64,000 nucleotides of DNA from Saccharomycopsis fibuligera x Saccharomycopsis cf. fibuligera (Eukaryota; Ascomycota; Saccharomycetes; Ascoideales; Saccharomycopsidaceae), in NCBI GenBank assembly GCA_001936135.1, contig CP012820.1, positions 1,426,001 to 1,490,000 on the forward strand, in the 5' to 3' direction. The position numbers were made by a program, and so were the translations under genes. How positions within the stretch are numbered: position 1 is the first letter of the stretch; every line of letters starts with the position of its first letter. Below are positions 9,707 to 21,314 of this stretch, one piece after another. The notes under the pieces were generated by a model. It did not search any database, was not told the DNA's origin, and was given only the letters and a program-made list of their open reading frames with translations.

Positions 9707-12034
9707 CTAATATTTCCAATCCCAGAGCTTTTCATCAGAAATTCTCCAAGTTGGCAACCAGTTCAAATAAGTATAGTTTCTGTTAGGTCCTTGCATACCA
9801 AAACTTATGTGTCTGAAATGCCAGAAAATTCCAGCAATGAAGATGTAGTTGGCAAGATAAGCGAAAAAGTAAAGAGCTTTTTTGGAAATAGATCGGCTAT
9901 TGCCCAATGGGGAAAGGAAAAATTCAAATACATAAGTATAAACCAACATGGCAAAATATAATGCTGGCAAGTAATGGTGGACATAAGTGACTCTTCCCAT
10001 GATTACGAATGGAGCAAAATGTAAGCCCCAACCGAGCATCGGGTAAATACCACCCATTAAAAACAAATTCCATTTCTTGGTGACTTCTTCAGTAGCCGAT
10101 GGGAAATCATTGTATTGTCTTTGCCATCTAAGAAGATAAACAACAAACATAACGGCAAATACAACAACAGCAATAGAGGAAGTCCAAGTAGTGGCTGGCG
10201 AACCAATCAAGAAATATTTCAAATTGTCATCACCCCACCCACATAATCTAATACCGACATTCAAGGATGGCCATTGCCAAAATTTGGAGGCCAAATCATC
10301 TTGTTTGTCTGGATCTGGAATCAATGCATTGTTGGTTGCCATCATGGCTAAATTCAATTGAATAAAATCCTTGAAGAAATTAGTTTTTGGCAATTTGAAA
10401 TCTGGCCCCGGTAATTCTAACTTGTCATTATCATGAGTTTCGATGTTCCACCAAGTTCTCTTATCCCTTTTGAAGGAATTTTTAACACAAACAACTTCAC
10501 CTTGACGGAAACCCCATTGTGGCAATTGAGTTCCAGTGGTACCCAAATAACAACCCAAAACTTGATTCTTAAATCTAACGGAAGTGGTCAATGGATGAAG
10601 TCTAGATTTGTTTTCGTGACCTTGACTATGTGCCACTTCAACAATCCAGTTATCCTTTTCATCACCAATGGTCAAATTACCATAGCAAGCCACTTCATAT
10701 TGACTTTTAGTCACTGGAGCTTGGATCTCATGAGTATGCAAGTTTCTGCCAGTAGATGGATGCATCAATCTGACAGCCATACCATCGTACACGTATTCAA
10801 TTGGATCATTTTCAACATCGTAAATTGGGTCCCATCTAGCTCTTTGAAGAATCCAGTTGTTGTTTGAATCCTTGTGAGAGTACGTAGTAACTTGCTGTTG
10901 GCCAGAACCTTCTGGGAAAGTTTGCACGTGGGAGTGTAGTAAGCCACCGCTTAAGCCTTGATTTTTCAAAGTGATAACACTGCTTCCCAAGGCAACATCT
11001 CTTGGGCCAAGACCAACATTGGAACCTACCAAGTTAGCTTGGAATAATGAGTTCATATTAGCATCACCAGGACCAGAATGCCACAATAATTCAAAATGGA
11101 TCTTGAAGGAAATCATGAAAACTGTAGCTGGAACAATAATTAAGGCAAAGATTCTTGCAAGCCAGTGGAAAAAGAAAGTGGATTTTTTCATGTTTTTGTC
11201 ACCAAAGTATTCCCACAATTGAACAATTGTATAAATACCAACCAAAGTGGTGATGAACAACCCCACCATCTTGACGGAGTCAACGCAACCAATGGAAATT
11301 CCAAGAAGTAAAATCCATTTCCACCATTTTCTACCGAAGACATTATTTCTTTGATTATGAAATCTAATAAAGCAAAAGAAAGTAGTAACGGTGAAAAACA
11401 ACAACATGGCATCCAACAAGATAAATCTACCCAAAGTAACATAGCTTTGTTCTAAAGCAACCATTAAGGTAAATAACCAAGTAGCTAAGACACCAAAACC
11501 AATTTCTTTGCAAGTAAAATACGCAAATGGGACACATAAGGCACTAAAAGTGGCTTGAAATAGTCTCATCTTGATAAAATCGATGTGCTCTGGATATTGT
11601 TGACCAGATGGGAAGTCCCATGAGCCATTGTAACCGGCCAAGTAACCAGAAAGGCCAACCAACATTTTACCTAATGGAGGGTGGACATCGTGATAAAATT
11701 CGTGTCTAAGGTAGTAAGAACCAAACTTACCAAAATGGGCTTCATCCCAAACCACTGACTTGTTGGCACCAATCTTATACACACGCACCAAAAATCCAAT
11801 GGCGGTGAATAATATTGGGGCGAAAATGGCTTCAGCAGTTCTCAAAGATCTAAAGAAATCCTCATTTTCCTTAGCGAGAGCTTTATTTGGGTCGTCAATT
11901 TGTTTGGACTCAATTAAAAGTTCATCCTCATCATCACTATCCACCGAGGTTTGTCTACTATTGAAAGCAACTTCCTTCTTTCCTCTAGAGACAAGCTCCT
12001 TGTCGACGCCTGAAGCAGTGCCACTAGTCAGCAT
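9707..12034 (-). CDS. PMT2: Protein O-mannosyltransferase, PMT2 family
   Basis: A 775-residue ER membrane enzyme that transfers mannose from dolichyl-phosphate mannose to Ser/Thr of secretory proteins, the first step of fungal O-mannosylation; Pmt2 normally pairs with Pmt1. After a cytosolic acidic N-terminus ([10 protein letters not shown]), the first membrane span ends near residue 86 and is followed by the essential acidic pair Asp97-Glu98 in [12 protein letters not shown] and the HPPLGK loop. A luminal MIR region lies at about residues 330-530, and several hydrophobic spans follow at about 600-745. Length matches Pmt2 (about 760 residues). The start ATG at 12034 is the first in frame. Subfamily is judged from overall similarity to Pmt2; Pmt3 or Pmt6 is less likely. 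Confidence 0.92.
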   Translation of the reverse strand: MLTSGTASGVDKELVSRGKKEVAFNSRQTSVDSDDEDELLIESKQIDDPNKALAKENEDFFRSLRTAEAIFAPILFTAIGFLVRVYKIGANKSVVWDEAHFGKFGSYYLRHEFYHDVHPPLGKMLVGLSGYLAGYNGSWDFPSGQQYPEHIDFIKMRLFQATFSALCVPFAYFTCKEIGFGVLATWLFTLMVALEQSYVTLGRFILLDAMLLFFTVTTFFCFIRFHNQRNNVFGRKWWKWILLLGISIGCVDSVKMVGLFITTLVGIYTIVQLWEYFGDKNMKKSTFFFHWLARIFALIIVPATVFMISFKIHFELLWHSGPGDANMNSLFQANLVGSNVGLGPRDVALGSSVITLKNQGLSGGLLHSHVQTFPEGSGQQQVTTYSHKDSNNNWILQRARWDPIYDVENDPIEYVYDGMAVRLMHPSTGRNLHTHEIQAPVTKSQYEVACYGNLTIGDEKDNWIVEVAHSQGHENKSRLHPLTTSVRFKNQVLGCYLGTTGTQLPQWGFRQGEVVCVKNSFKRDKRTWWNIETHDNDKLELPGPDFKLPKTNFFKDFIQLNLAMMATNNALIPDPDKQDDLASKFWQWPSLNVGIRLCGWGDDNLKYFLIGSPATTWTSSIAVVVFAVMFVVYLLRWQRQYNDFPSATEEVTKKWNLFLMGGIYPMLGWGLHFAPFVIMGRVTYVHHYLPALYFAMLVYTYVFEFFLSPLGNSRSISKKALYFFAYLANYIFIAGIFWHFRHISFGMQGPNRNYTYLNWLPTWRISDEKLWDWKY

Positions 12035-12499
12035 TATTATGACGTGGGGTGAGATGCGAGATGCTGGAAAAAAAGTTTATAGTGTAGAAGAAAGTGTGTT
12101 TGTTATTGTTTCTTTCTCTTTTCAAGACAGCAAAATACTAACTGAAAATCTCACACTATACTAGAGCAACGAGCAGCAAAGAAAAACCTAATAGACACTG
12201 TGAATGTATCTAGAAAGTATAGCTATGATTATCTAGTTCAGGACCTAAAGTGTGGGTTGGGGAGGTGGAAAGTAATGCTGGAGACAGTGGAATGGGATTG
12301 GTAACACGTAACCTCTGGGAGCTTTTCATTCATTTGTTCAGCTCACCACTGCAATTTCGTTGCCTCTGTTTTTGTTTTTGTTGTTTACATGTTTTGCGTG
12401 TTACCCTTAGGACACGCACTACGCTTTTGCTATATACACTCACGATACTCGACATGTATACATTGACACAACATATATATACACAATACTCAAGAATAT
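12035..12499. other. Spacer upstream of PMT2
   Basis: 465 bases between the PMT2 start and the 3' end of the next minus-strand gene. Mixed composition with GT-rich and TATATA-like tracts (TATATATACACAATAC near 12474-12488). No gene seen. Confidence 0.5.
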
Positions 12500-14284
12500 C
12501 TACTTCTCTTGTCCATACACGTACAAGCTGTCGCCATACGATGGCTTTTCCACCATAGTCAAGTTGTTCTTTCCTAACTCCTCCAACACCACCTCAAAAA
12601 AACCAGTCGCATCAGCTTCTGCTGTATCACTCTTATCCTTATTACTAACTTTATCAATTCTTCTATTTCGATTACTTTTAGCAGCCACCAGCAAAAAATA
12701 TTCATACCCATAACTTCCTTTTACAGAGTCAGTGCCACTTTTTTCCCTAATTTTTTTAAGCACCTCCTTATCAAACCCTGGAATCTGAATGTAGTTCAAC
12801 TGAGTGAATATCAACTTGAAGTCTTTTTCTTGACTGAGATGTTTATTGATTATGTCGAAGACTGCTTTTGTATTGTTTATTATTGTTTTAAAAGTTGTAG
12901 TAGAGGAAGATGGGACATTTACATTGGTGAGATTGATATGCACTGCATTGTATCTTTTAGTGAGACACTTAAGAGCATTTATGTCCATGTCAAGTAGAGC
13001 TTCTGGTGATTTTATTCTTTTGTTCGTATGTGCATCAGTTATCTCCTCAAGTATTTCGCCAGCTTTGCTAAACGTACCAGAAATCTTATTAAACATAAAA
13101 TGAAAAAACAAGTCTGCTTCTTCATTTTTGATTTCTGCATGAGATAATAATCCCCATATTTCTTGATAATTTTCCACTCCACCAGTATCTACTTTCTCAG
13201 TTCGATTTCCAACTTTTTTAACAACATTAGAGAATCTCTTTTCATGATGCGAAAGTAGCTGTCGTAATCTTAACCCATATAAAAGCAACATCTCGTCTAT
13301 TTTATAATAATCGACAAACTTGTCATGTTGCCATCCTAGCCTTAAAGATGGATATTTACTGCGAGCACTATTCTCATTATTATCAATCCCGTTATAATTC
13401 AACCTTTGATCTAGCTCTTTCGTCATGTTTTGCCAGTGTAAATCCGAAATGGAGGGATTCGTATCTTCAAGAATCAAGACTATTGACGCATTATTTAATG
13501 ACCTTATGGTGTTATTGATCTGCTCCATGTTAAGCTTGTATTTTCCCGGGCTAAAAACATGCCTTAATATGTTTTCATCGAGCAAATACGATTCGCTGCT
13601 GTTCTTATTGCTATTGTTACTGTTATTCTTATAATTAACATTAGAGGTAGTGGCATCTTTCTGTAATAATTGTCGCTGAGACCTCAGGTTAAACAAACTA
13701 ATAGTATTAAGTCTATCTTTTAGAATCTGTTCGGTTCGGTCAATTGAACCAAACACGCTATTAACCGCCTTCAATATTTGCCTTTTTCCGTGTTTTTCCA
13801 GTTGGGATGCCTGGTTCATTTTGCTGGTATCATGATGCTTTTGTGGTTGCTGCTGCGACGTTATCTCATCAATTCTTTCATTCTCTTTACCGTTATTGGT
13901 ATTACCTCCGACGCCACTAAATGCGAAGTTATTGATCAAATTATTGTTACTTTTATTGTACATTGGTACAATGATTGCCTTTTCAAGCCTTGATACCGGC
14001 AATGCAGTTATAAATTCCCTATCCATCAGCAAATTTACACTATCAAGATACTGATCCACAAATAGCTTCTTTGCAATTTGAGAACTCTTAAGCTGGTCGA
14101 ATTGACGTAACGTTCGGCCGATTGTCCTATCAGGAACACTAGTGCTTGTAAGGATGCTATTACCAGTTCCATGGCCATTAGCATTGATGGGCACTTCAAG
14201 ATGGCCATCAAGGACTTGTAGTGCATTATAGAGAACCTTGCTCAATTTGTCAACTTGAGTTCTGTTTGTCGCTATTGTACTCAT
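12500..14284 (-). CDS. Unrecognised 594-residue protein
   Basis: An open frame of 594 codons starting at ATG 14284, much too long for chance and with protein-like composition. I do not recognise the family. No signal peptide, membrane span or familiar catalytic motif is evident. The protein begins with a helical-looking stretch (TQVDKLSKVLYNALQVLDG), has a low-complexity Asn/Ser insert at about residues 105-250, and a more ordered second half with LRLRQLLSHHEKRF and YEYFLLVAAKSNRNRR. The C-terminal 90 residues (through SYGDSLYVYGQEK) look globular. It could be a fast-evolving chromosome, kinetochore or nucleolar protein, but that is speculation. It lies tandem with PMT2 and TAF8 on the minus strand with full-size spacers. 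Confidence 0.75.
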   Translation of the reverse strand: MSTIATNRTQVDKLSKVLYNALQVLDGHLEVPINANGHGTGNSILTSTSVPDRTIGRTLRQFDQLKSSQIAKKLFVDQYLDSVNLLMDREFITALPVSRLEKAIIVPMYNKSNNNLINNFAFSGVGGNTNNGKENERIDEITSQQQPQKHHDTSKMNQASQLEKHGKRQILKAVNSVFGSIDRTEQILKDRLNTISLFNLRSQRQLLQKDATTSNVNYKNNSNNSNKNSSESYLLDENILRHVFSPGKYKLNMEQINNTIRSLNNASIVLILEDTNPSISDLHWQNMTKELDQRLNYNGIDNNENSARSKYPSLRLGWQHDKFVDYYKIDEMLLLYGLRLRQLLSHHEKRFSNVVKKVGNRTEKVDTGGVENYQEIWGLLSHAEIKNEEADLFFHFMFNKISGTFSKAGEILEEITDAHTNKRIKSPEALLDMDINALKCLTKRYNAVHINLTNVNVPSSSTTTFKTIINNTKAVFDIINKHLSQEKDFKLIFTQLNYIQIPGFDKEVLKKIREKSGTDSVKGSYGYEYFLLVAAKSNRNRRIDKVSNKDKSDTAEADATGFFEVVLEELGKNNLTMVEKPSYGDSLYVYGQEK

Positions 14285-15051
14285 CTTATGCTATAATTTT
14301 ATTAAAAGTGGATAGTAGCTGATTGTGATTTTTTTTTTTTTTTTTTTTTTGTTTTTCGATAAAAGGTATTTTAAGTCCCACTGAATTGTATATATTTCCC
14401 TATATATTATATTTATGTGGAGGTTGATGCAATCTAATATTCAATTCAATTTTTGATAAATTTATTGATCTTTCCATATCATGGCATTGCCAAACAGATA
14501 TTACAGTATAATATTAATAGGCTGTGATTCTGGAAATTTATTTATAAGGCTGGTTGTCTCACAGATATGCCTAGTTGTAACGTCGATTTCAATAAATCAG
14601 TAAAAGATGAAAAACTAGTATTAGACTTTCCTACATATTCATTCAACACTCATTACAATCTATAGTAAAAAATATTTTGCAGCGATAATTAGTATCCACT
14701 CCAACGGTACAATAGCTTTCTATCACTTGACTGTCCATACAAAACTAAAGCCGGGTACTAGCTAGCATAGCAATAAAAGATCCTTTTTTTTTTGCTTAAC
14801 AGCACATAAGTATATATGGTATTATTGATACATATTAACATTTGATATGAATTTATCGTTAGGTAATACGAGGAATCCATTTTAATTGTTTTAAAAATTT
14901 CCTAACGTATTAATTCTTTACAGTTTAGGGGCTTAGAGAATTCTTAAACATAATTGCAAAGTATCGAATACTTACACAATAAACGCAAAAATAATATACA
15001 ACGAAGGCATCAGTGCATGTTAAACTATTGTAATATTATATTACTGCACTA
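14285..15051. other. Spacer between the unrecognised gene and TAF8
   Basis: 767 AT-rich bases with a run of 22 T at 14329-14350, a second T run near 14785, and no open frame I can support. It should hold the promoter of the gene starting at 14284 and the 3' end of TAF8. Confidence 0.5.
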
Positions 15052-17196
15052 CTATACGTCCTCAAGTAACGCATTAAGATCATCATCATCAGATTCTGAA
15101 TCTTGTTCTTCATTAATTCGAATCTCTTCGCCTAATTCTCTACCTTGTGTTTTACTTGCATCATCTGATGTACTGATTGTAGTGTTCTCATTCTTATTGG
15201 TATTATTAATATTGTCATTTTTCTCGTTATTTTCCTTGAAGCCATTTATACTGTCTACTGATTGAGCATTTTGGAGAATGTCTAGCGTCGATTTGTCATC
15301 TGTTTTTACTGTGGTTGACTCAGCTGGGTTAGCTGGGTTAGCTGGCATTGTTGATTCCATTGTCTCAGATTTTGGTTTTGCTTCCCCATTGAGAGACTTT
15401 TCATCATTTTCATCATCTAATAGATCTTTAAACAATTCTTCATCTGACTGGCCTTCTCCTTCACTCATACTGAAATCAAACTCCATGGTTTCATCTTCAG
15501 GTTTCACAGATTTGCTTTTTTCTTTGTTTTGTAATGGAGTAGTTGTAGGCCGAGTAGTTGTAGGCTGAGTAGTTGTAGGCTGAGTAGTTGTAGGCTGAGT
15601 AGTTGTAGGCTGATCATTACTGTCATTTTGTTCTTTTTTGACATTCTCAGTGTTTTGTCCCTCTGTCGATATAGTATTATCCACCACTTTTGGTTTGTTA
15701 TCATCGCTAATCTTTTTAGTTTCTTTTAAACCATGAGTACTAGTTGGCGCATTTTCTAGCAAATTAGTTGCAACCTCATTATCACGCTTCCTCTTGTTTT
15801 CAGCAGCAGTAGCAGCAGCATTACTATCTTCATTTGCAAAAGTTTCAGTAGGCTCTGTAGGATCAATATCAAAATGGTCGTCATCAAAACCAAACTCAAG
15901 ATTATCGAAATCAATATCATTTAACTCCTTCTCCCGTTGTTTATTCAACTCTTCTTGTTCTTGTCTCTTTTTTCGTTCTTCTTCTTCTCTTTCTTGTTTC
16001 AACTTTAATTTGCGTAAATATCTTTGATGTTTGTCTTTCTTTTGGCGCTTAAGGTTTACGAGAAGTAGATTATATTGATCATTGAGAGTATTAACTACCG
16101 TATGACCAATAGCTTCATTTATTGGAAAAGTGGTTGTGCGATCTTCTATTGTACCAGTAGACCTCGTGTCTGGAGTTATTATCGTCCTATCTATTTGTGT
16201 GGAGTCATAGGAACTGAGATGCTTTGCAATAGTAAGGTGATTCACTAAGCTATCATCTCGCCTTAATTTATTTATTTTTTCAAGATTATAATCTTGCTTT
16301 CTTTTAAGCATTGAAAGTCTTTGTTTTGAATATTTGACGATATCTAAAGGTTTAGTGGGTAGGTTGATGTTGATCTTTCCGAAGTCGTGTTTGTCTTTTT
16401 CAGCTTCCTCTTTCTGTTTGGCTTCTGCCTCTGCACTTAATATCACATTGTTGTCTTTATTTTCTTTATGTACATTATCCGCGTTTGAATTTGCTTCGGG
16501 TTCTTTATCTGATTTAGGAGACATTGGCGGAGAAAGCAAAGCATGCACAGCATTATTACTATTAATGCTTTCAATTTTGTCGTCATTGTCAGGCTTAGAC
16601 ATATCAAGCTCATTTTCCCTGTCTTTATTTACTTGCAAGCTAAGCAAACTTTTCAACGCTGCATTTCCTTCTTCCACTAAAATTTGCCTTAGACGTTTAG
16701 GATCCTCAACTTTCTTAGTGTATACAGCTGAGTATCTGTATGTATGATCCGGCGGAAAATCCGGTATAAAATTCTGGATGTAATACTTTCGCCTATTGGA
16801 TGACGGTATTAATGTGGCTAGTTCTTCATAATCTTTGTCTTTTCTATCGAGTTCGTCTTCTTCATGCTGCTCGCTCAACTCTTTTAGTAATTCCTGCGAC
16901 TGATCTTTGAGCATCCTCACTGAACTTTTTAATGGCCCGTTGCGTATAGCTTTTGCAAGATCCAATTGATATAGTAAGTCGCCGGGACTGATGGCAAAAG
17001 ATTTGAGGATCAATGATAGGTCAATGTATGATGGATGAACCCTTCTTTGCTGATACATCATTGACTTTAGCAAGAGAAACAAATCGTTGAGAAGATTGAC
17101 TATTATGGAGCTGAAGTAGATCAATGCTTTGTTTGAGATCTTGAGGTCTAATGAAGACATAATCAAAGCAATGTACTTCGTGATCATTTCAATCAT
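15052..17196 (-). CDS. TAF8: TFIID subunit TAF8-like
   Basis: A 714-residue protein with the two-part layout of TAF8, a histone-fold subunit of the general transcription factor TFIID that pairs with TAF10. Residues 1-75 form a histone-fold-like helical region (IYFSSIIVNLLNDLFLLLKS, then YIDLSLILKSF). Residues about 138-186 carry the TAF8 C-terminal motif (YYIQNFIPDFPPDHTYRYS, a fungal form of the FPDPHTY motif), followed by the helix that ends ALKSLL. The rest is low complexity: a Lys/Glu/Arg coiled coil at about 385-420, acidic blocks, and five TTTQP repeats near residue 540. It is longer than S. cerevisiae Taf8 (510 residues), mostly through the tail. The start at 17196 begins close to the first helix, so a missed upstream exon is possible. 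Divergent from AFG3. Confidence 0.8.
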   Translation of the reverse strand: MIEMITKYIALIMSSLDLKISNKALIYFSSIIVNLLNDLFLLLKSMMYQQRRVHPSYIDLSLILKSFAISPGDLLYQLDLAKAIRNGPLKSSVRMLKDQSQELLKELSEQHEEDELDRKDKDYEELATLIPSSNRRKYYIQNFIPDFPPDHTYRYSAVYTKKVEDPKRLRQILVEEGNAALKSLLSLQVNKDRENELDMSKPDNDDKIESINSNNAVHALLSPPMSPKSDKEPEANSNADNVHKENKDNNVILSAEAEAKQKEEAEKDKHDFGKININLPTKPLDIVKYSKQRLSMLKRKQDYNLEKINKLRRDDSLVNHLTIAKHLSSYDSTQIDRTIITPDTRSTGTIEDRTTTFPINEAIGHTVVNTLNDQYNLLLVNLKRQKKDKHQRYLRKLKLKQEREEEERKKRQEQEELNKQREKELNDIDFDNLEFGFDDDHFDIDPTEPTETFANEDSNAAATAAENKRKRDNEVATNLLENAPTSTHGLKETKKISDDNKPKVVDNTISTEGQNTENVKKEQNDSNDQPTTTQPTTTQPTTTQPTTTRPTTTPLQNKEKSKSVKPEDETMEFDFSMSEGEGQSDEELFKDLLDDENDEKSLNGEAKPKSETMESTMPANPANPAESTTVKTDDKSTLDILQNAQSVDSINGFKENNEKNDNINNTNKNENTTISTSDDASKTQGRELGEEIRINEEQDSESDDDDLNALLEDV
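15538..15612 (-). repeat. Five 15-bp tandem repeats in TAF8 (Pro-Thr-Thr-Thr-Gln)
   Basis: Five copies of a 15-base unit (plus strand AGTAGTTGTAGGCTG, the first copy with one change) encode PTTTQ repeats. The copies are nearly identical, so the array is recent and probably length-variable between strains. Confidence 0.95.
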
Positions 17197-17618
17197 CTTG
17201 AAGTTCCCACGTTGCTGAATATGATTAATGTCTTGGGCCCCAGTTAAGGAAAATGATTACAATAAGAAGGAAAAGTTTTTCGCACTGAACAAGTGCTGTT
17301 CTGACTACGTGTTTTGGCATATTTTAGTTGTTTTCCGGTTATTTTTCTTTTTTGTTTTTGCGATTTTTAACAAGTTCAATTCTGACTGGAACGCTGCGCT
17401 CTTCAGGTGCGGTGATCATGTGAACACATAGATCGGAATATTTATTAATCTGTATATCATCAGCTGATACCGGGGGCGGCAAAGATAAAAAAAGCGTTGA
17501 AATCACCAGCGGCAAAAAAACAAGGCAAAAATCGCTTCTAGAGAACACTATCAGTAAAGACTGCTAATCGCTCAAAGCGAACTACCAATAGCATTACCAA
17601 ACATAATAGAATAAGCCG
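17197..17618. promoter_or_regulatory. Divergent promoter region of TAF8 and AFG3
   Basis: 422 bases. The segment GGGGGCGGCAAAG (about 17470-17482) resembles the Rpn4/PACE stress element core GGCAAA, which would fit a protease gene, but one weak site is thin evidence. T-rich tract at 17333-17360. Confidence 0.4.
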
Positions 17619-19883
17619 ATGAGTGCTGCTGTCAAGTATCTTGGGAGTTACGGGCAAAGAAGAGCTAGTTCTCTTTTGTCCAGCACTCTTCCAAGACTGC
17701 GTACTAACCTTGCTGTATCATCAATAATACCAAATAGCAGCAGCATCAGCAGTAGCAGTTTTATTGCAAGGGGCATCAAAAGAGGATTTTCTACTACTAA
17801 AGCTAATTGCAAAGAAAACAAGAAAAATGATGATGACAACGATAACGAAAACACTAACAGAGATCGCAATGATAAAGACAAGAACAAGAAAAATGACAAT
17901 CAGGAGCCTCCTAATATGAAGGACTATTTCAAATCTAAAGAATTCATACAAAGCATATATCTCGGTATTGGGGTATCCTTACTTTATTTCTTCACATCTC
18001 CCAGCGCCGAAGATCAATCTGCTTTGACTTTTCAAGATTTCAAGACCAAATATGTGGAAAAAGGCTTGGTGAAAAAAATTTACGTTGTAAATAAATACTT
18101 GGTTGAAGCGGAACTTGTGGATCAGCAAGGCGCTGGTGGGTTCAATCGCAGAAACGTTGTGGCGTTTAGTATTGGATCAGTTGATATTTTTGAGGAACAA
18201 ATGAATGAAATCCAAGACAAGTTGGGCATACCTGCCGGTGAAAGACTTCCAATTATATATGTTGAAAAAAACTCCATCTTTAGTTACTTGGTGCCATTCC
18301 TTCCAACAGTATTGTTGTTAGGAGGGTTGTACTACATTACTAAAAGAGTTGGTTCTGGATCTGGTGGCCCAGGCGGCATCTTTAGTGTTGGTAAATCTAA
18401 AGCCAAGTTGTTTAACCAGGAAACTGATGTCAAGATGAAATTCAAAGATGTTGCGGGCTGTGAAGAAGCTAAAGAGGAAATTATGGAGTTTGTATCATTT
18501 TTGAAAAATCCTGCCAAGTATGAAAAGTTGGGAGCCAAGATCCCAAGGGGTGCAATTTTGTCAGGTCCTCCAGGTACTGGTAAAACATTATTAGCGAAGG
18601 CTACTGCAGGTGAAGCTGGTGTGCCGTTCTTGTCAGTTTCAGGTTCTGAGTTTGTGGAAATGTTTGTTGGTGTTGGTGCTTCAAGAGTTCGTGACTTATT
18701 CAAGAGCGCGAGAAAAATGGCCCCTGCCATTATCTTCGTTGATGAAATTGATGCTATTGGTAAAGAACGTGGTGGGAAAAACAACATGGGAGGCAATGAT
18801 GAACGTGAAGCTACATTGAATCAACTTCTTGTGGAAATGGATGGGTTTGAAGGCTCAGATCATGTTGTGGTGCTAGCTGGTACTAACAGACCTGATGTTT
18901 TGGATAAAGCGTTGCTTAGACCCGGTAGATTTGATAGACACATTGCTATTGATAGACCAGACATTGAAGGAAGAAAAGCTATTTATTTGGTTCATTTGAA
19001 GAAACTTACTTTGGAAATTGACAAGAATGACAAGGAAAAGCTCAACGAATTAGCAGGTAAGCTTGCAGCTTTGACCCCTGGTTTTTCTGGGGCTGATATT
19101 GCCAACTGTTGTAATGAGGGTGCATTGATTGCTGCTAGAAAAAATTCTGAAACTACTAAATTTGAGCATTTTGAGCAAGCTATTGAAAGAGTGATTGCCG
19201 GCTTGGAGAAAAAATCTAGAGTTTTGTCACCAGCTGAAAAAAGAACCGTGGCATACCATGAAGCTGGTCACGCTATTTGTGGATGGTTTTTACAATATGC
19301 TGATCCGTTATTGAAAGTTAGTATTATTCCTAGAGGCCAAGGTGCTTTAGGGTATGCTCAATACTTGCCACCAGATCAATATTTGATTAGTGAAGAGCAA
19401 TTCAAACATAGAATGATTATGGCCTTGGGTGGCAGAGTTTCCGAGGAGTTACATTTCCCTTCGGTTACTAGTGGTGCTTCAGATGATTTTAAAAAGGTTA
19501 CGCAAATGGCTCAAGCTATGGTTAAACAACTCGGCATGTCACCAAAAGTTGGACAAGTTGCTTTTGATGAAAGTGGATCTGGCTTGCAGATTCATAAACC
19601 ATTTAGTGAGCAAACTTCAAGATTGATTGATGTTGAAGTGAAAAGAATTGTAGATGAAGCATTAGCTAATTGCCGTCAGTTGTTGAAAGAAAAAATTGAT
19701 TTGGTGGATAAGGTTGCAGAAGATTTGCTTAAAAACGAGGTGATTACTAGAAATGATATGTTGAGACTTTTAGGACCAAGACCATTCCCTGAAAGAAACG
19801 ATGCGTTTGAAAAATATCTAAATCCAAATGTTGGAGGTAAATCGGCCCCACCACCACCACCTGAAGAAGGTTCGGGTTTGTAA
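17619..19883 (+). CDS. AFG3: Mitochondrial m-AAA protease subunit Afg3 (Yta10)
   Basis: A 754-residue ATP-dependent zinc protease of the inner mitochondrial membrane, facing the matrix, that degrades unassembled membrane proteins and matures ribosomal protein L32. In order: an Arg/Ser-rich presequence ([11 protein letters not shown]), a charged Lys/Asp/Asn linker (about 65-105), a membrane span (about 115-130), an intermembrane domain, a second span (about 228-242), an AAA domain with Walker A GPPGTGKT at 316-323, Walker [12 protein letters not shown] and the second region of homology ([18 protein letters not shown]), then the M41 peptidase with HEAGH at 547-551. The sequence [20 protein letters not shown] and its length (Afg3 is 761 residues, Yta12 825) point to Afg3. 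ATG at 17619. Confidence 0.96.
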   Translation: MSAAVKYLGSYGQRRASSLLSSTLPRLRTNLAVSSIIPNSSSISSSSFIARGIKRGFSTTKANCKENKKNDDDNDNENTNRDRNDKDKNKKNDNQEPPNMKDYFKSKEFIQSIYLGIGVSLLYFFTSPSAEDQSALTFQDFKTKYVEKGLVKKIYVVNKYLVEAELVDQQGAGGFNRRNVVAFSIGSVDIFEEQMNEIQDKLGIPAGERLPIIYVEKNSIFSYLVPFLPTVLLLGGLYYITKRVGSGSGGPGGIFSVGKSKAKLFNQETDVKMKFKDVAGCEEAKEEIMEFVSFLKNPAKYEKLGAKIPRGAILSGPPGTGKTLLAKATAGEAGVPFLSVSGSEFVEMFVGVGASRVRDLFKSARKMAPAIIFVDEIDAIGKERGGKNNMGGNDEREATLNQLLVEMDGFEGSDHVVVLAGTNRPDVLDKALLRPGRFDRHIAIDRPDIEGRKAIYLVHLKKLTLEIDKNDKEKLNELAGKLAALTPGFSGADIANCCNEGALIAARKNSETTKFEHFEQAIERVIAGLEKKSRVLSPAEKRTVAYHEAGHAICGWFLQYADPLLKVSIIPRGQGALGYAQYLPPDQYLISEEQFKHRMIMALGGRVSEELHFPSVTSGASDDFKKVTQMAQAMVKQLGMSPKVGQVAFDESGSGLQIHKPFSEQTSRLIDVEVKRIVDEALANCRQLLKEKIDLVDKVAEDLLKNEVITRNDMLRLLGPRPFPERNDAFEKYLNPNVGGKSAPPPPPEEGSGL

Positions 19884-20135
19884 ATGATATCACGAGAAGA
19901 GATTTGAAAGTAATTAATATAAAAACTTGTATATATATTATCAGCAACATTACATTTATATGCGTTTGTATATGACGAATTAACATTAGAAAAATCCTTT
20001 TTTTTGTAAAAAATTAGAATTAAAAGGAGACATTTTCATAATCAGAAACAAAAAAATGAGTAAAAGTAGGTAGCATATTATTTAGAAAGAACAGTGAGAA
20101 GGAAAGAAAACATAAAAGGTATAACAAAGCTTTTT

Positions 20136-21146
20136 TCAGAGAATAGTTGGAATGATATATTCGTGACAATAATGGTATGACCCCACTAATCCTTTAGCAT
20201 GGCAAAATGCCGCAACCACCACCAACACATGGAAAATTTGATGTGAATGGCCAACTAGGTCAAATTTACCAGGACTAAATCTTTCTGGGATTCTAACCGC
20301 ATACAAAAACGCACCAAGACAGTAAAACACTCCTTCCAAAATGATCCACTTTAGCTGAGATCTAACATACACTTCCGGTAAACCATAAAGCCATGCGCCG
20401 TAAATAATCGGAAAAATTCCAGAAAGGCCAAACAACACAAACATTAATGCTCTATATGCTCGCCATTCATTTGTTCTAAATTTATCACTAAGGGAGAAAA
20501 CTGTGCATATTGCACCCAAGGAGAATGTTAGCCCCCAGAAGAAATTTCTTGCACTTTGGGTGTCAATAAGAGCATAATAAAGTATTGATACCATTGAAGT
20601 AATAATAAGAAGAATGATTCCTAAATAGTCCAATTTATTGCCGAACGAGGCAACGTACTCGGAGTGGCACTTGAGACAATGAAAGCTGCTGCTTAAGCTT
20701 AATGCGGCAGAAGCACCCAGGGCAAACAAGATAAATATGAAATTATCTCTCCAAGTGGTTGTCTCGTAATTGTCTATGAAGAACCGGTAGGAGAAGATAC
20801 AAGCTAAAAAGAATGCAATGCCAGGGATCAAGTGTGTGTAGATGTTGACAGACTCGTTGTGTAGATAAGTGAGACTTCGGAAACATTCGAGATAGCTGAA
20901 GGTTTCTCTAACGTAGCCGGAAAGAATGTAGCAGTTATCCTTTTGCCATTCGGGAAGCTCATCCCAGAGATAAAGCTGGACTTTGCGAACTTCTCCTTTA
21001 ACTTTTTCCACTGCCGTTTCTACTGGCGGCTGGGGACTTGTAGATAAACACGGAGATAGCGTTGAGGCTTCATCGACATTGTCTGCCACCTGCTGGCGGC
21101 TCTCCGGTTGGGCCGAGCGTTGTCTTAGAGATGAGTGAGTGGACAT
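20136..21146 (-). CDS. PAQR-family membrane protein, Izh2-like
   Basis: A 336-residue seven-span protein of the progestin/adiponectin-receptor (PAQR, hemolysin III) family; in yeast the Izh proteins affect zinc and sterol homeostasis. After a Gln/Ser-rich N-terminus the family entry motif WQKDNCYILSGYVRETFSY is followed by NESVNIYTHLIPG. Metal-site residues typical of the family are present: the SFHCLKCHS loop and HSHQIFH near the C-terminus. The ATG is at 21146 (MSTHSSLRQR); the frame continues upstream only through a GTG codon. Izh2 is the closest match by memory, with Izh1 or Izh4 possible. The catalytic activity of the family (ceramidase-like) is debated. Convergent with AFG3 (252 bp) and divergent from the BIT61-like gene (168 bp). 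Confidence 0.88.
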   Translation of the reverse strand: MSTHSSLRQRSAQPESRQQVADNVDEASTLSPCLSTSPQPPVETAVEKVKGEVRKVQLYLWDELPEWQKDNCYILSGYVRETFSYLECFRSLTYLHNESVNIYTHLIPGIAFFLACIFSYRFFIDNYETTTWRDNFIFILFALGASAALSLSSSFHCLKCHSEYVASFGNKLDYLGIILLIITSMVSILYYALIDTQSARNFFWGLTFSLGAICTVFSLSDKFRTNEWRAYRALMFVLFGLSGIFPIIYGAWLYGLPEVYVRSQLKWIILEGVFYCLGAFLYAVRIPERFSPGKFDLVGHSHQIFHVLVVVAAFCHAKGLVGSYHYCHEYIIPTIL

Positions 21147-21314
21147 GGCAAATAAGTGTGAACATATACACTTCACGTATATTTCAGGGCCAATGCCAGA
21201 TAACCACTCAAAAAAGTTCCAGAGAGCAAATGAAGCGTCTGAGGATGAGAAGTTTTAACTGTCGACCAGGATATTAGTATCAATACCGTTGGGGTCCTCT
21301 AAGGGCATCGCATC

